The translations under genes and the position numbers were made by a program. From contig OX377206.1 in the NCBI GenBank assembly GCA_947396885.1, positions 52,125,631 through 52,189,630 on the forward strand: 64,000 nt of DNA, given 5' to 3'. This DNA is from Heligmosomoides polygyrus polygyrus (taxonomy: Eukaryota > Nematoda > Chromadorea > Rhabditida > Heligmosomidae). Of the stretch, positions 51,201-62,993 are shown piece after piece (position 1 is the stretch's first letter; every line of letters starts with the position of its first letter). The notes below the pieces were generated by a model. It was not told where the DNA came from and searched no databases. It was given only the letters and a program-made list of their open reading frames with translations.

Positions 51201-52829
51201 TCTGAAACGCGAAGTCGGAACTAAATAGTAATTTAGGTATTCACTCAAGAAGGCATTGTTTAAAAAACAGCAGTGAAATGCTGACATTAGAAGCTTTGTG
51301 TTTGCATATAAAAAACAATAAAGGATGTAGAGCCTTTTTCAGATTAATAGATCTTACAGATGAAGTGGTAGATACAGAGACAATGCAATGTTTCCTATTT
51401 AGGGTATGGTTTAGGGTGGCAAAATGTGCTTTGCTTAGACGGCTCGCTACATAAAAAGAGAAGAAATTCACTCAGTCTGAGCTCTGCTTGTTTGAACTCT
51501 TTCTATCTCTACTCCGATCTAGCTCCTCGACAAATGAGAATACAAGTTCTGGTTTTTTCTTTAGTGGATAAAAACTACAACAAAAACGTTTTTCGAAACA
51601 GTAGTTACTGACATAATGATGTTTCGTTGCGATCAAAACTTCTTGCGCCAGGCGGGACTATTAGAGTATTTACTGAGTATGAACGCCACACAAAATGCTT
51701 TGTGAAACATTTAGAAGGGACTAGTTCCCTATCGCGTGAACCATCGCGAAGGTTCTGGTCACATTCTAATGGGGTGCGTAGCGTTCGTATCGGCTGGTCG
51801 TGGGCGCCGCAGCCGCGCGCCCAGGTGGCCATACCTGCGGCGTCATCCCTCTGCTCGCTGTCTCCACTCACACCAGCGCAGACCGTATTTAATGTTACAA
51901 AAACGGGAGCGACAGCGGTCGCGCGCGGCGGCGCCTGGCGTGTTGCCAGCTCTGTCGGCCAATTACGGGGCGGCTCGCCCCCGAGCATGCTGAGTCATCG
52001 GAGAGAGGCAGATTCCAGAGAGGAAAAGGCCAGTGGCGACACGTTACTGCTACTTTGAATTCTCGTGCATTTCATGCGATAGCCCAGGAAGGAAAGGCCT
52101 CGAGCGAAACGCAACCGGATTTGGGGTTATGGAACTTAAGAAATTACGGTACTAAGCGGGCTGTGCCCGCTGTACACCGAAGGTGCTTAAAACGGGTAAG
52201 TTAGATCAGCCACACCCCGGTTCCCTTCCTTGCCTAGTTGTATTTTTATTTTGATTCGCTTTGTTGCTGTTTTTCTAATATTTCCGTCGATCTGAATAAA
52301 GGATTTAAATATTTAAATGGTTAGTTGCAACATAGGTTTTGCCAAAAACGTTATTAAAATGACCAGAACCTACGGTGTAGCACCTCGCCAAAAATCTTTC
52401 AAGCGATCTTATCGAAATATAGTGTGTTCTTCGAACATGAACATTTGCGATCAACTTCTTATTAGAGCTTTGGTAGAAATGAAACGTTGCGGAAATAGAC
52501 CATTGTATAATAATAACGATGCGTCCGGTTAAGGCTCTCCTAATGTACGGTTTTTTCCACAGTTTCAAACCTTTCTTAGTTTTCTAAGTGGTGATTACCG
52601 CTCAAAGTTGTTTTCTTTATTACGGCGCTTTTGCTATTCACCACATGATGGTGTGCTATAGATTCTTCTCGTCGACCCGGGAATTTTCTCCACTGGTCGC
52701 GGGCATTTTCTCCACAACGCAACGCCGCAACGCGCGCCGGGAGATTCGGGTATTTTCTCCGTAGACCGGTTGCCCGCAATACCAAGGATCGATGGGGTTC
52801 AACGAATCGAAAGCGCATCCCTACGAAGA
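51201..52829. other. No gene; part of a dispersed repeat
   Basis: 51610-51665 shares TTTTGATCGCAAC with the repeat at 12020. GGCGGCGCCTGGC followed by CCAGCTCTGTC (51936-51962) recurs inverted at 58193-58225. Several open frames of 80-140 codons at 51600-52060 overlap in different frames within GC-rich sequence and show no family motif. Confidence 0.45.
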
Positions 52830-53130
52830 ATGAACCTTAAATTTGATACCCCCTGCGCCCGTCTCGAGCAGTCGATTTTGGCCTTCTGTCTGATTCCGCG
52901 GCGCTGTGACCGCTGTGCTGGTGGTATTCTGGTTTTTTCCATATCTCGACTTGCCAAGTTTTTCGTACTGGTATTCTGCTGTTCTGTGTCGAACTTGCGG
53001 ACCTCGAGTTGGATTTCAGTCGTCTTTTGTCTGAGTTCGTCTGATTTGCGTGATTCCTTGTGGCGGGAATCGATTTGGCCTATTATTGAATGCCACCTGA
53101 GCAGGTCAACATTATACTTGAAGTTGCTTT

Positions 53131-53945
53131 ATGTCTGAAATGAACACTTCGCTTCGTGCCTCTTCCGTTCCAGCGACTGAGAGGAAGCATTTGGACGCCG
53201 TTTCACCTGACAAGGATGAACACCTCTTGCAACGTCTGTCTGGAGCGGATTTCGAGTTACCTGCCTACGCCAAGGTCATGCTCAGTGCTCTTCTTGAAAC
53301 TAGACGTCAGATGGAAACTCTGAAACAATGGTGTCTCAAAGTTTCGGAAGAAAACGCTTAGCTTAAGATTGAAAATGCCAGGCTGAAGCAGTTAGTTGAA
53401 TGTAAAAATTCCAGTGTCCAGGCTGTTGAAAATAGTTTGTCTCTAAGTTCCAATACTTCAACTCATGTTGCTTCCAATGACATGATTCAGGATTTTTTAC
53501 ACGAATTTGAAAGACGTAGATCTGTTGTCATATATGGCATTCCAGAACTCTCATCATTTTCCGCAACTGATAGGGCCCTCCATTATCTCATGTTACTTCT
53601 ATTCTTAGCCATTTAGATGTTGAGTGCCTTCCTTGTTCAGTGCATCGCATGGGTAAGCCTAACGTCAATGGCTCCAGGCTCGTTAAAGTTGTGTTGCCAA
53701 GCTCTAAACATAGAGACATTGCTGTTAAGCGCGCTAAGCGATTGCGAGCGTTCTTCTGCAAGGGCATTTTTCTTCGCCCCGCGCTTTCCAAAGAAGAACT
53801 GGAACATCAGCGAGTTGCGCGCAGTTCCCACCGTAAGCTTCAGGATGCTTCTGGTTCTGTTACCACAATTGATGCCTCTCAAGAACCCAATCCCTCTGTC
53901 TATTCGCTAAATGTTTCGCATGCTGCGCCATCAGGGAACTCCTGA
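53131..53945 (+). pseudogene. CR1-like ORF1 protein, broken
   Basis: Starts MSEMNTSLRASSVPATERK. An in-frame stop at 53359 interrupts a predicted coiled coil (LKIENARLKQLVE follows it directly). An RRM-like start FERRRSVVIYGIPELSS lies at about 53510, a frame change at about 53600, then HRMGKPNVNGSRLVKVVLPS and a basic end. Such ORF1 proteins bind the element's RNA. The last residues are rich in serine and proline. Confidence 0.7.
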
Positions 53946-53974
53946 GTCCTGCTCCTTGTTATGATGTAAGTGGT

Positions 53975-56900
53975 ATAAAGTGCATGTTTACCAATATCCG
54001 ATCTTTTGTTGAAAATAGCAATTTTTTGGTATCCGTATTAATTTATAAAAATCATGACCTTGTTCTGACAACGGAGTCCTGGCTAGGCTCAAAGAATGAT
54101 GTGGCATCCCTGCTAGGGATGCCAGTTCCTGCTATTCCTTTTCTCGATGCGACCGCTCGTATAAAGGTAGTCTTTTGGTCCTTCTTAGGAATACCATTCC
54201 TTTTAGGGAGGTTTTTAAGAGGAATCTGTAAGGGATGGCTATGAGGTCTTAATTATGGATATTACGCTTTTTCTTGGTACTATTAGGTTCATTTTTGTTT
54301 ATCCAAATTGCACTGCCTTCAATTCTAATTTGCTTCAAAAAGTCATCAGCGATTTTTCATGTCATAGTAATCCAATTGTAGTCCTAGGTGACTTCAATTT
54401 GCCTGATATTGTCTGGAGTCAACCTGTATGCCTACATGGTACCTCATTAGATTTTTACAACACTTTTTGCTCGCATAACCTTTTTCAGCTTGTCATGCAA
54501 CCAACCCGTGGTTGCTCATTTCTGGACCTCTTATTTACTAATGACGTCAGTCTCGTCAGTGATGTTCAGGTTGTAGCAGCTGTTGGTGGTAGTGATCACT
54601 CAGCCGTTGAGTTCACCGCAAATTGTGATGGCTGTTCTAGCGAAAAATGCTACGTTAGGCCTATGTCATACCATCGCTCTTCGCTAGCGAAGGCGATGGA
54701 CAACTAACATAATTGGGGAAGGTCGGTATCAGACGTTGTGGAGGGGCAGACGCCTGTAGCAGTTGTCCGATCCACCGCTAGCGAAGCCTCGCTAGCGCGG
54801 TGTCATACTTTCGAGCGATACGGCATCGCTACCGATGCGACCGCGTCGCTGAGCTGAGCAGAGCGTCGGGCAGCATCGGTAGCGATGCTATGACGCAGCT
54901 GCACACAACGCTATTAACTGCGCGCCTATTCGCTAGCTTCACGCTAGCGAAAAGACTTCGCTCATCGCTCTGTTCGTCGCCTTCGCTCGGGGTGAGCGAA
55001 GGTATGACATAGGCCTTAGAGACTTCAGAAATGGTGACTATGTCCCTATTAGGAACTATCTAGCGAATATTGATTGGATTGGGTCGCTGGGTAATGCGGC
55101 CACCGTAGATGAAAAATATGAGGTATTTTTGGCGATTTTACATCATGTCATCGAGTTGTGTATTCCTCTTGGCAAAGTCATTAAGAACTCACTGCAGTTG
55201 CCTAAATACCTTGATAGAATGCTCTTCCGACATAGTTTCTTGTGGGATAATGCAACTAAAATTGATTATATAGAGGGATGGGCTAGGTACAAGTCTTACA
55301 ATAGCAAAGTAGAAAAGTCACTTAAAAGGTTCACTACATTTGTCGAAAGCAAATTAGCGGCCGCCAAGGATCCTGCGAAACTACACAAATACTTTCGTGC
55401 CCAGTCAAAAGAACAGTTTACTATCCCTACTCTTAGTGATTCTAGTGGTGTTTATGTTACCAATGCTGACAAGGTTGAGCTGGTTGCTAGAGAATTTTAT
55501 AACGTTTACTCTGGGTCCCATGTTTTTCCAAATGTAGAAGTTTCTAAGGTGAACTGTGCAATGCTGCCTTCTATCTGGTTTTATGTGGACGATATTGTTC
55601 AAATCATAACCAAGTTGCCTAGATCAACTACAGTGACTCCTGACATGGTACCTCTACACTTAATCAAACGTATCGTTCCTTTTATTGCCTATCCTCTCGA
55701 ATTTCTCTTTAATTTATCCTATATTATGGGTGAAGTACCAAGAAGTTGGCAGTACTCTTTCGTAGTACCTGTGCCCAAGAAGCCTCCATTTTACTGTCCT
55801 CTAAATTATCGGCCTGTTAGTATTACATTAGTTTTTGCTAGGGTGTTTGAGAAAATTGTTAAACGTAAATTAGTTGACTATTTTCATGAGCAAGAACTTT
55901 TCCAATTTCTCAATATGGTTTCTGTAGGGGCAAGCCAACTGAGACAGCCCTCCTTTGTTTCTTTAATAACTGGAATAAGGCCTGTGATAATAAAAAGACC
56001 ACACATGTGATTTGTTTTGAGTTTTTGAAAGCCTTTGATAGGGTTCCTACAAATTTGCTACTTAAAAAACTTGAGTCGTTTGGGATCCACCACAGAATCC
56101 CCGCATGGATTGGTAACTTTTTACATGGTCGTACATTCCTAGTCCGTATTGACAGCCAGTTTTCCTCAGCTTTTGACATACCCCTGTGGTGTTCCGCAAG
56201 GTGGGGTTTTGAGTCCCCTCTTATTTTTGGTCTATACTGCTGAGTTGCCGTCTTTGATTTCTCAGCAGGGCGTCACCTGCGTAATGTACGCCGATGATGT
56301 GAAGGTCTACAAGGTTATTGAGAGTGTAGAGGACTCTTTATCTCCACAAGCTGCTATTGATCAAGTTGTAACCTGGTCACAAAAGTGGGGAATGCCTCTT
56401 GCTGCTGAGAAGACTAAGCTGTTTTGCATAGGTAAGGATCCGCATTCTTTTGAATACAAAATTAGTTCCGATAAATTAGAAAGAATGCACGAGGTAAGGG
56501 ATTTAGGATTCCGTTTCAGTGATAAACTTTTTTTGAGACTCATTTAAAAATTTATATGCTCACTTGCGATCTCCGTAGAACGTATAATCTATTTAAAGTC
56601 TTGAGGAGTGGGAATGCAATAACACTTGTTAATGCATACAAGAGTTATGTAAGACCATTAGTAGAAACGGGGCCGTCTGTGTTTAGCCCTCACAAAAAGA
56701 AGGACATCGCTTTATTAGAGTGTATTCAAAATAACTTCTCTCGTAAGCTGGGGTGTTCTGGTCTGGGCTATTAGTTCATTCCTAATGGTGTTTATAGGCG
56801 CCTTTTGTACGGTTTGCAGAGTTTAAGAAGTAGAAAACTTAGGAATGATCTTTTTGTGGCCTTCAAGATTTTAACGGGAAGGCTTTCTCTGAATAATGAA

Positions 56901-57108
56901 GAATTTTTTCTCAGCACCGTCTAGAACTAGAAGGAGTGCCACTATATTTAGGGCTCCATTTGCTAGAACACAGGTGCGTGCTAACTCTTTCTCCGTCAGA
57001 GTAGTGTCACGACTCAATAAAATTTGGTATCCAGAGTTGGTAAACATGTCTTTGCACAGTTTTAGTAGTAGGGCAGAGAAGTTGGTACATGCAAAAGATT
57101 CCCGTTAG
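53975..57108 (+). pseudogene. CR1-like ORF2: endonuclease and reverse transcriptase, broken
   Basis: The APE-type endonuclease has CMFTNIRSFVENSN, LVLTTESWL (about 54060), VLGDFNLPDIVW (about 54385) and GGSDHSAVEF (about 54590). The MITE separates SSEKCYV from DFRNGDYVPIRNYLAN, which reads on after it. The reverse transcriptase has SWQYSFVVPVPKK, LNYRPVSI, FEFLKAFDRVPTNLLLKKLE, GVPQGGVLSPLLF and the catalytic MYADDVKVYK (about 56285). The thumb has YVRPLVETGPSVFSPH. Frame shifts occur near 54130-54260, 55960 and 56150-56190, and a stop at 56772. Not functional. Confidence 0.82.
54658..55015. mobile_element. 358-bp MITE inside the CR1-like element, TTA target duplication
   Basis: GGCCTATGTCATACC at the left mirrors GGTATGACATAGGCC at the right, with TTA at 54655-54657 and 55016-55018. 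The interior is rich in CGCTAGCG- and GCGATGC-type small palindromes. The tips resemble those of 10460-12537. Confidence 0.9.
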
Positions 57109-57295
57109 CTGCATGCTTAATTTCTTTTATTTTAAGCATTGTTTTATTGTTTACTACTATTCCGATTCGTTGGGCAATTTTTGTAACACTTCTTTGTTTT
57201 CTTGCTTGTTCTTCTTTTGCGTTGTGTCTCAAGTCATCTTACATGTTTTGGTTTGTTTGCTTTGTTGTTCTCCACCTAGGCATTGTCTACGTCAA

Positions 57296-57330
57296 TAAAT
57301 ATAATACAATACAATACAATACAATACAAT
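57296..57330. repeat. (ATACA)n 3' tail
   Basis: AATACAATACAATACAATAC-type repeat at the 3' end of the CR1-like element. Confidence 0.9.
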
Positions 57331-57677
57331 GCAAGGTTTTGTAAGCGACCTTCGCCAATGGGCTACTGGCACGGAACTCTAGGGCGAGCGAGGGTGACAG
57401 GTAGCTTCATAAATGGCTAATAACTACAAAATTCGATAATATATAATATATTTAGATAATAGGCGTGAAGTTAAACGCAGTAATGGAATAGAGTGTTGTA
57501 ACTTTGCAGCTTTCAACATGACGTTAAGCAGATTCGACAGTGGAGGAGTGCCACGATCCAGACATTGGGTTAGCTTCTTCACCGTTGACCGTTGGAGAAG
57601 AAGACAAATACAGCATTCCTGTGTTTTGTGAAACGATAACAGTATCAAGTGTTGATGTCATAAAGGATAAATGATAA

Positions 57678-57977
57678 ATGACGGCGTTACTCAATCCCTT
57701 TTGGGATGCGCCACCAATTCTACTTCTACGGGATGTCGTGGAGGCAATTTGAAAGCGTATTTGGCCATACAATAACTTGCGGTGGCCAGCCGATGAACAA
57801 GTCAGCGCTCTATCCTTCCCAGACAAGTCTGGTACCAATTCAACGACCCCGTAGGGATGAAAGGCTTGGTTCGCCTGGCGGGAAATCCGAACCAGGAACC
57901 TGGTATCGGATGCACACGACAGCCGGCGCCTCCTCCGACTGCGCTACACGCGCCAACTGCGCTACACGCCCCCGTTG
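57678..57977 (-). mobile_element. tRNA-derived SINE with duplicated A-box
   Basis: On the - strand the head reads GGGCGTGTAGCGCAGTTGG then GCGTGTAGCGCAGTCGGAGG, so the A-box segment (TAGCGCAGTYGG) is present twice in tandem. CCTGGTTCGGATTTCCCGCC gives the B-box. The body GGTACCAGACTTGTCTGGGA and tail GTGGCGCATCCCAAAAGG match the other copies. Confidence 0.8.
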
Positions 57978-58406
57978 ATATCTCGAGTTCAACGCTCCTT
58001 CAGAAGTGAAACGGTTAAATGGACACGAACAAAGTTAAACTTCCTTGATATGTGACATTTTGCTTAGCTAAATCATATCATTAACGCCTTGGTCTGTTTT
58101 AAAGTGGATCGACTGCCTTTCATGCCTTCCTACAATCCAGATGCCAGTAGGAAGCATGCTGACGTGGTCCAATGCGAAAATTGCGGCAGGGTGACAGAGC
58201 TGGCTACGTGCCAGGCGCCGCCGCGCGCGAATGCTGTCGCTCACGATTTTGTATCTTTAAATGCGGTCCACCAACGCACTTACTACCGTACTCCAGTACT
58301 TAATAGCAAATCAGTAAGTTTTTGCTCTGAAACAGGGTTTTTCACTGACTTAAGGAAAAAACCGCAATCACTTTAAACGAGTTCTGCGAGTTCCCATTAT
58401 ACATTA
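57978..58406. other. No gene; fragment of a dispersed GC-rich repeat
   Basis: 58190-58262 is related, inverted, to 51895-51965. Nothing else recognised. Confidence 0.45.
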
Positions 58407-59478
58407 CCGGACGCGTCCTTTCAATAGACGCCGGAACAAAACCGCGATTTTGCGGTTTTTGCGCCTTTTTGACATAACTCGCCTAAAATTTATTCATTTC
58501 AAAAACTAAGAATATATTTGAGCTCAAGAGCTCGAGCTCTATCGTTTGATATACATTGTTCATATGGAGCCATGAAATTGTTCGAAATTGAAAACTTGCG
58601 CTCCATTGCGAAGGGCGGTCGCGGACGAGTTGTCGGTCGCAAGCCGTCGAATACAGTAGCGTGCTCACAATTCCTCTAATTTAAGGTTGTTTGAGAAACG
58701 GTTGATACCGTTCGATTTGTCTCTTGGAGATCTACAATGTATACAACTTCGTCAGCCCACAGCGTTTCGCAGTGACCGTGAAAAGTGACTGGAGCAGACT
58801 TTTCACGGTTGGAGAAGCTTATATTCCAGGAATTGCATGTTATCGGAGAATCTCGAACATGGTGTACCGTGGTCTGGCATGCCAGGAATCCTCTGAGAGT
58901 GCGCCGTGCACAATGCATATATTATAGGATCGAACCTATCAATTGAGGGGGCAGCTTGTAGAGTGAGCATTTAAGGAGTTTTATGAGAAATTCTCAGGCG
59001 CCCTACTCAGGAATCGCTGTACTCTGTCCCAGCGAGACTTTGGAGTGCGCTCTGCACAATTTATATAGGATCGAACCTATCAATCGACTGGGCGCGGCAG
59101 CTCACAAATTGCACCGCGGGCGTGTTCTGAGCGCAATAACTCTGTCACGTTTAAATCTATCCAGCTGCAACTTGTAGATTTTGCAAGCTGTAGAAGTCTT
59201 AATAGGTGCGCTAAAACACAGCAATGTAGCTTATGATTGAACAAGGTTAAAGCGGAGCGAAAATGCAGGTGAACCTTGTGTGACAAGATTTTTTTTCGGA
59301 TTTCAGTCGACCACTGCGGGAAGACAAGAAGAGCTAACGGCATGCAAATGCGTGGGCGAGCACGAGACTGAAAGCATTTTACGATGACGTCCTCGCAGCT
59401 CTCCAGATGCCTAAACTGCTTTAGCCGATTCTGCCATTTTAGAGCGGCGGACGGCAATGGTTAATTGCTTCCGCCCTT

Positions 59479-61665
59479 CATCATCATCATCATCATCATT
59501 TTCATTAGCGTCTGTCCCGCTTGGTGGCGGGGTCCGCTCTTCTGGTGTGGTGACGCCAATTCTCCCGATCAAATGCTTGATCAGGGTGCACACCAGCCAT
59601 CTCTAAGTCCAAGCGCAACGTATCTAGCCAACGTTGCTTCGGGCGTCCTCTGGGCCGCTTTCCAGGGACCACAAGATTCAGGCCAATCTTACACACGGTG
59701 TCGTCGTTAGCGCGAAGGACGTGGCCGTACCATCGAAGACGAGCTTCGCGCAGCTTCTCGGATATCGGGGCGACACCGAACCTCTGTCGTATGGTGTCGT
59801 TACGAACGCGGTCCAAACGCGTAACTCCAGCCGTCCACCGTAGCATCTTCGTCTCCATTACACTGAGGCGGCTTTCAACTTCCTTCGTCACGGGCCAGCA
59901 CTCAGCACCGTACGTCGCTACTGGGCGGACTACTGTTCTATAAACCTTCGATTTGAGGTGCTCAGGTATTGTCCTGTCGCAAAGCACCCCAGTCAGCGAG
60001 CGCCATTTGGACCAGGCTGCACTCACACGCGCATTCACCTCCATCTTTAAGCTGCCATCGGACGTGACTGTTGACCCAAGATACTTGAAAGATGTCACTC
60101 GTGAGAGCTCAGTACCATCGATCTTAATAGATCCGTGCTCATTCACATCCGTCGTCAAGTATTCCGTCTTTTTGACGTTTAGCTTGAGACCGAACAATGC
60201 CAAACGATCGCACCACGCCTGTGCCTGTCGCTCGAGTTCGGTTTTGTCTTCACATGCAAGCATGACGTCGTCAGCATACAGCAGCGTCCAAGGTGCCGCC
60301 ATTTGGAGATCTCGTGAGATTGCATCCATCACGACCACGAAGAACAGTGGGGATAGCGCAGATCCCTGATGCACCCCTACAGAGATGGGAAACTCCATCG
60401 AGGTGCCCGCTGGCGCTCGCACTCGACTCCTTGGGCAAGAGTATAAAATGCGCACCCACTCAATAAGCTCTTCAGGGATACCATGTTGTCGTAACGCGTA
60501 CCATATAACATCTCGCGGAACGCGGTCGAAGGCCTTCTCCAAGTCCAGGAAGGCAAAATGCACCGGTTTCTGTTTCTCGCGGTGCTTCTCTAGCAGAAGA
60601 CGAACGGCGTGAATGGCATCAACGGTGCCACAGCCAGATACGAAACCACACTGATTCGTGGAAAGCTGTACGACATCCCGGATACGTCCGTCGACAATTC
60701 GCTCAAAGATTTTCATGGTGTGCGAAAGAAGACGAATTGGACGGTAACTGGCGCAGTCTGCAGGACTGCCCTTCTTCTTCCAAATCGGGATGGTCGTGCT
60801 TTGCTGCCAACCCTCAGGCACTTTCTTCTCAGCAACAACCTGATTGAAAAACGCAGTCAGCCAGTCAGCAGGGCACCAGCCCTTCGACTTCCACAGGTCA
60901 GCTGGCAGGTCATCGGGACCAGTGGCTTTGCCTGACTTCATCTTCCTCAGGGCTGCTTCAGTTTCGCTCACTGTAATCTTCTGAACGGGACCGTATACAG
61001 GTGATGCAAAAGGAACAGCAGGATGGTCAAATTCTACATTCGAGATTTCCTCGAAGTAGTCGTGCCATCGCTTCACAGCCCTCTTACGATCCATCAGAAG
61101 ATGACCGCTCTCGTCGTTAATGCCAAAGAACTTCTCAATGTCTTCTGCTTGGCGACAGCGAGCTTTGGCGAGTCGGTAAATATAACGCTCACCATCGCGC
61201 GTTTCCAATTTTTTGCTGACATCAGCGTAGTATGCGGCTTTAGCAGCGGCCACTGCCTTCTTTGCCGCTTTCTTTGCTTCTCGATAGTTCCGCCAATTAT
61301 GGACTGTTTTATCACCGATAAACACGTGATAGAGCCGTTTCTTTTCTCGGACTTTCTCTCTGACATCATCAGTCCACAGCCATGCCTGCTTGTCGACCCA
61401 GCGTCGTCCAGGCTTCGTTGTGCCGAGTTCAAGGCGTGCAGCCCGAGTTATCGCATCGGTAGCGTCCTTCCAGGTTTCGTCGACAGTTGTCACTGTCGGC
61501 AACCGAATGCGAGAAATAACTGCCGCTTCCTTCTCTTTCAGTCGCCACCATTTGATTCTAGCCGACCCACATCGCTCGACATGTTTACACCTCGAAGGTG
61601 TGATCTTCAGCGAGCAGATCAGTGGACGGTGTTGCGTGGCAACCGTCTCATACGGCACGGTCTTC
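59479..61665 (-). mobile_element. RTE-clade LINE, 5' truncated, 12-bp target duplication
   Basis: GCTTCCGCCCTT flanks both sides (59467-59478 and 61666-61677). The 3' end on the - strand is an ATG/TGA-type trinucleotide tail (about 59479-59499). The sequence covers the last endonuclease residues to the end of the ORF. The related arm of 1393-4447 has the uninterrupted site TCTTCCGTCCTTACTCGCCC at about 2576-2595. Confidence 0.9.
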
Positions 61666-61862
61666 GCTTCCGCCCTTACTCGTCCAAATTCGAGCTTCCT
61701 ACACACGAGATGGTACCGTTCTGTAAGCTCTATCGAACGTGTCAATGTCGGCCAATTCTGGAAATACTGATTTTTTGAAAATTTTCCTTCAGGGCGGGGG
61801 CGCTCTTCGCCGAGCATGCCCGGACGATGACTCATCAAATGTATTGTTTCGAAATTTGCCAA
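59505..61862 (-). CDS. RTE reverse transcriptase, 785-codon open frame with a foreign N-terminus
   Basis: The frame is open from 61862 to 59505. From about residue 66 it is RTE: the endonuclease end (KTVPYETVATQHRPLICSLK), then KATGPDDLPADLWKS, SYRPIRLLSHTMKIFERIVD, LEKAFDRVPRDVIWYALRQH, the catalytic LLYADDVMLACED (about 60285-60250), FGLKLNVKKTEYLTT, and a C-terminal ATYGAECWPVTKEVESRLSV, METKMLRWTAGVTRLDRV and GHVLRANDDTVCKIGLNL. The first 65 residues come from the palindromic element beyond the target duplication and only happen to be in frame. The nuclease is lost, so it could not insert on its own, though the reverse transcriptase may be intact. Gene callers would report this as a gene. 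Confidence 0.88.
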   Translation of the reverse strand: MANFETIHLMSHRPGMLGEERPRPEGKFSKNQYFQNWPTLTRSIELTERYHLVCRKLEFGRVRAEAKTVPYETVATQHRPLICSLKITPSRCKHVERCGSARIKWWRLKEKEAAVISRIRLPTVTTVDETWKDATDAITRAARLELGTTKPGRRWVDKQAWLWTDDVREKVREKKRLYHVFIGDKTVHNWRNYREAKKAAKKAVAAAKAAYYADVSKKLETRDGERYIYRLAKARCRQAEDIEKFFGINDESGHLLMDRKRAVKRWHDYFEEISNVEFDHPAVPFASPVYGPVQKITVSETEAALRKMKSGKATGPDDLPADLWKSKGWCPADWLTAFFNQVVAEKKVPEGWQQSTTIPIWKKKGSPADCASYRPIRLLSHTMKIFERIVDGRIRDVVQLSTNQCGFVSGCGTVDAIHAVRLLLEKHREKQKPVHFAFLDLEKAFDRVPRDVIWYALRQHGIPEELIEWVRILYSCPRSRVRAPAGTSMEFPISVGVHQGSALSPLFFVVVMDAISRDLQMAAPWTLLYADDVMLACEDKTELERQAQAWCDRLALFGLKLNVKKTEYLTTDVNEHGSIKIDGTELSRVTSFKYLGSTVTSDGSLKMEVNARVSAAWSKWRSLTGVLCDRTIPEHLKSKVYRTVVRPVATYGAECWPVTKEVESRLSVMETKMLRWTAGVTRLDRVRNDTIRQRFGVAPISEKLREARLRWYGHVLRANDDTVCKIGLNLVVPGKRPRGRPKQRWLDTLRLDLEMAGVHPDQAFDRENWRHHTRRADPATKRDRR

Positions 61863-62516
61863 ATTTTCTTGTCCAAACTTCGTTCAAAACCATCTAGGGC
61901 AATATTTGAAGCACCGATTACGAATCCGACGTCCGTTTTTAAAAACTCCACAGGATTTCGTAGGTTTCGGATTTTCTCCTGGATAACTGTGGGTGGTCGT
62001 GTCAGGAACACCGATTTTGCCCAAGCTTCGTCTAAGGGCAGGGGTTATTCAGGGTGCCGACCACGATGCCCAAGTCCATTTGGCCGATTATGGCAGGAGA
62101 CCATCCATACCCATAACTGAGGGTGGTAAGTGATCCTAACCCTACCAACCTCAAATGACCGCAATATGCAAAAATCGGTGATTTTCAAAAACGGACGTCG
62201 GGTTCGTAATCGGCGCTCCAGATAACCTCCTAGATGATTTTGGACGAAGTTTGGTTTAAAAAATTTGGCAAATTTCGAAATCATCGACTTTCGATAACGT
62301 CATCGTCCTGGCAGATTCTGCGGATAGCCTCCTCATTCTAGAGGGAAATTGTCAAAAATCGATATTACCAGGATTGGCCGAGGTTGACATCGCTCGATAG
62401 AGCTTTTCGAGCTGAACAGAACCGTACTATCTCGTGTGTCAAAAGCTCAAATTTGAGCGAGTAAGCGCGGAAGCAGTTCACCGCTACCCACTGCAGCTCT
62501 AAAATGGCAGCTGGGA

Positions 62517-62993
62517 CTAACCAGGAAACTATCCCAACGGTAGGTCGGAACTGCTCAAGTGTTTTATATGGAGAGGATCGCCTCTTTCTGGGAAACAACA
62601 AAATGCAAATATTTCGACCCCAATACAACTCTGCGCAGAGTGACGGACGACAGAAGTTGGACCGTTGCGGCGTTAGCCTCTGTCTGCACACGGAGGGCGG
62701 GCTGAAGTTGGCTGGAAACAGCGGGGAATTTATGGGAATTACATTGCCCCTCTACTCACTGCGCCACCATCGCTCCCTTGTTATCGCTGTTTCCAGCCAA
62801 CTGGAGCCCGCCCTCCGCCTGCAGGCATAGGGCTAACGCCGTCAACGGCAGAACTTCCGTCGTCCCTAACTTTGCGCAGAGTTGTATCGGGGTGAAGATA
62901 TTTGCATTTTGTTGTTTTCCAGAAAAAGGCGATTCTGCCCATATACAACACTTAGGCCGTTCCGACCTACCGTTGAGATAGTTTCCTGGTGAG
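62517..62993. mobile_element. 477-bp palindromic MITE inside the palindromic element
   Basis: CTAACCAGGAAACTATC at the left mirrors GATAGTTTCCTGGTGAG at the right. The arms of about 210 bases (62517-62725, 62780-62993) share GGCGATTCTGC/GCAGAATCGCC-type words. The surrounding palindromic element continues on both sides (GGCAGCTGGGA left, GCAGGTTAGGCAGCTGG right). Confidence 0.78.

Larger units (their letters stand above)
52830..57330 (+). mobile_element. CR1-like (Jockey-superfamily) LINE, near full length, inactive
   Basis: Two ORFs (53131-53945 and about 53975-57108) are followed by a 3' end with five ATACA-type repeats (57299-57330). The 5' boundary is uncertain; I place it upstream of ORF1. 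A 358-bp MITE (54658-55015) sits inside ORF2 with a TTA duplication. At least four stops or frame shifts are present. Confidence 0.8.

Noticed and set aside
61023..61778. 251-codon + strand open frame
   Set aside because: Antisense of the intact RTE frame on the - strand.
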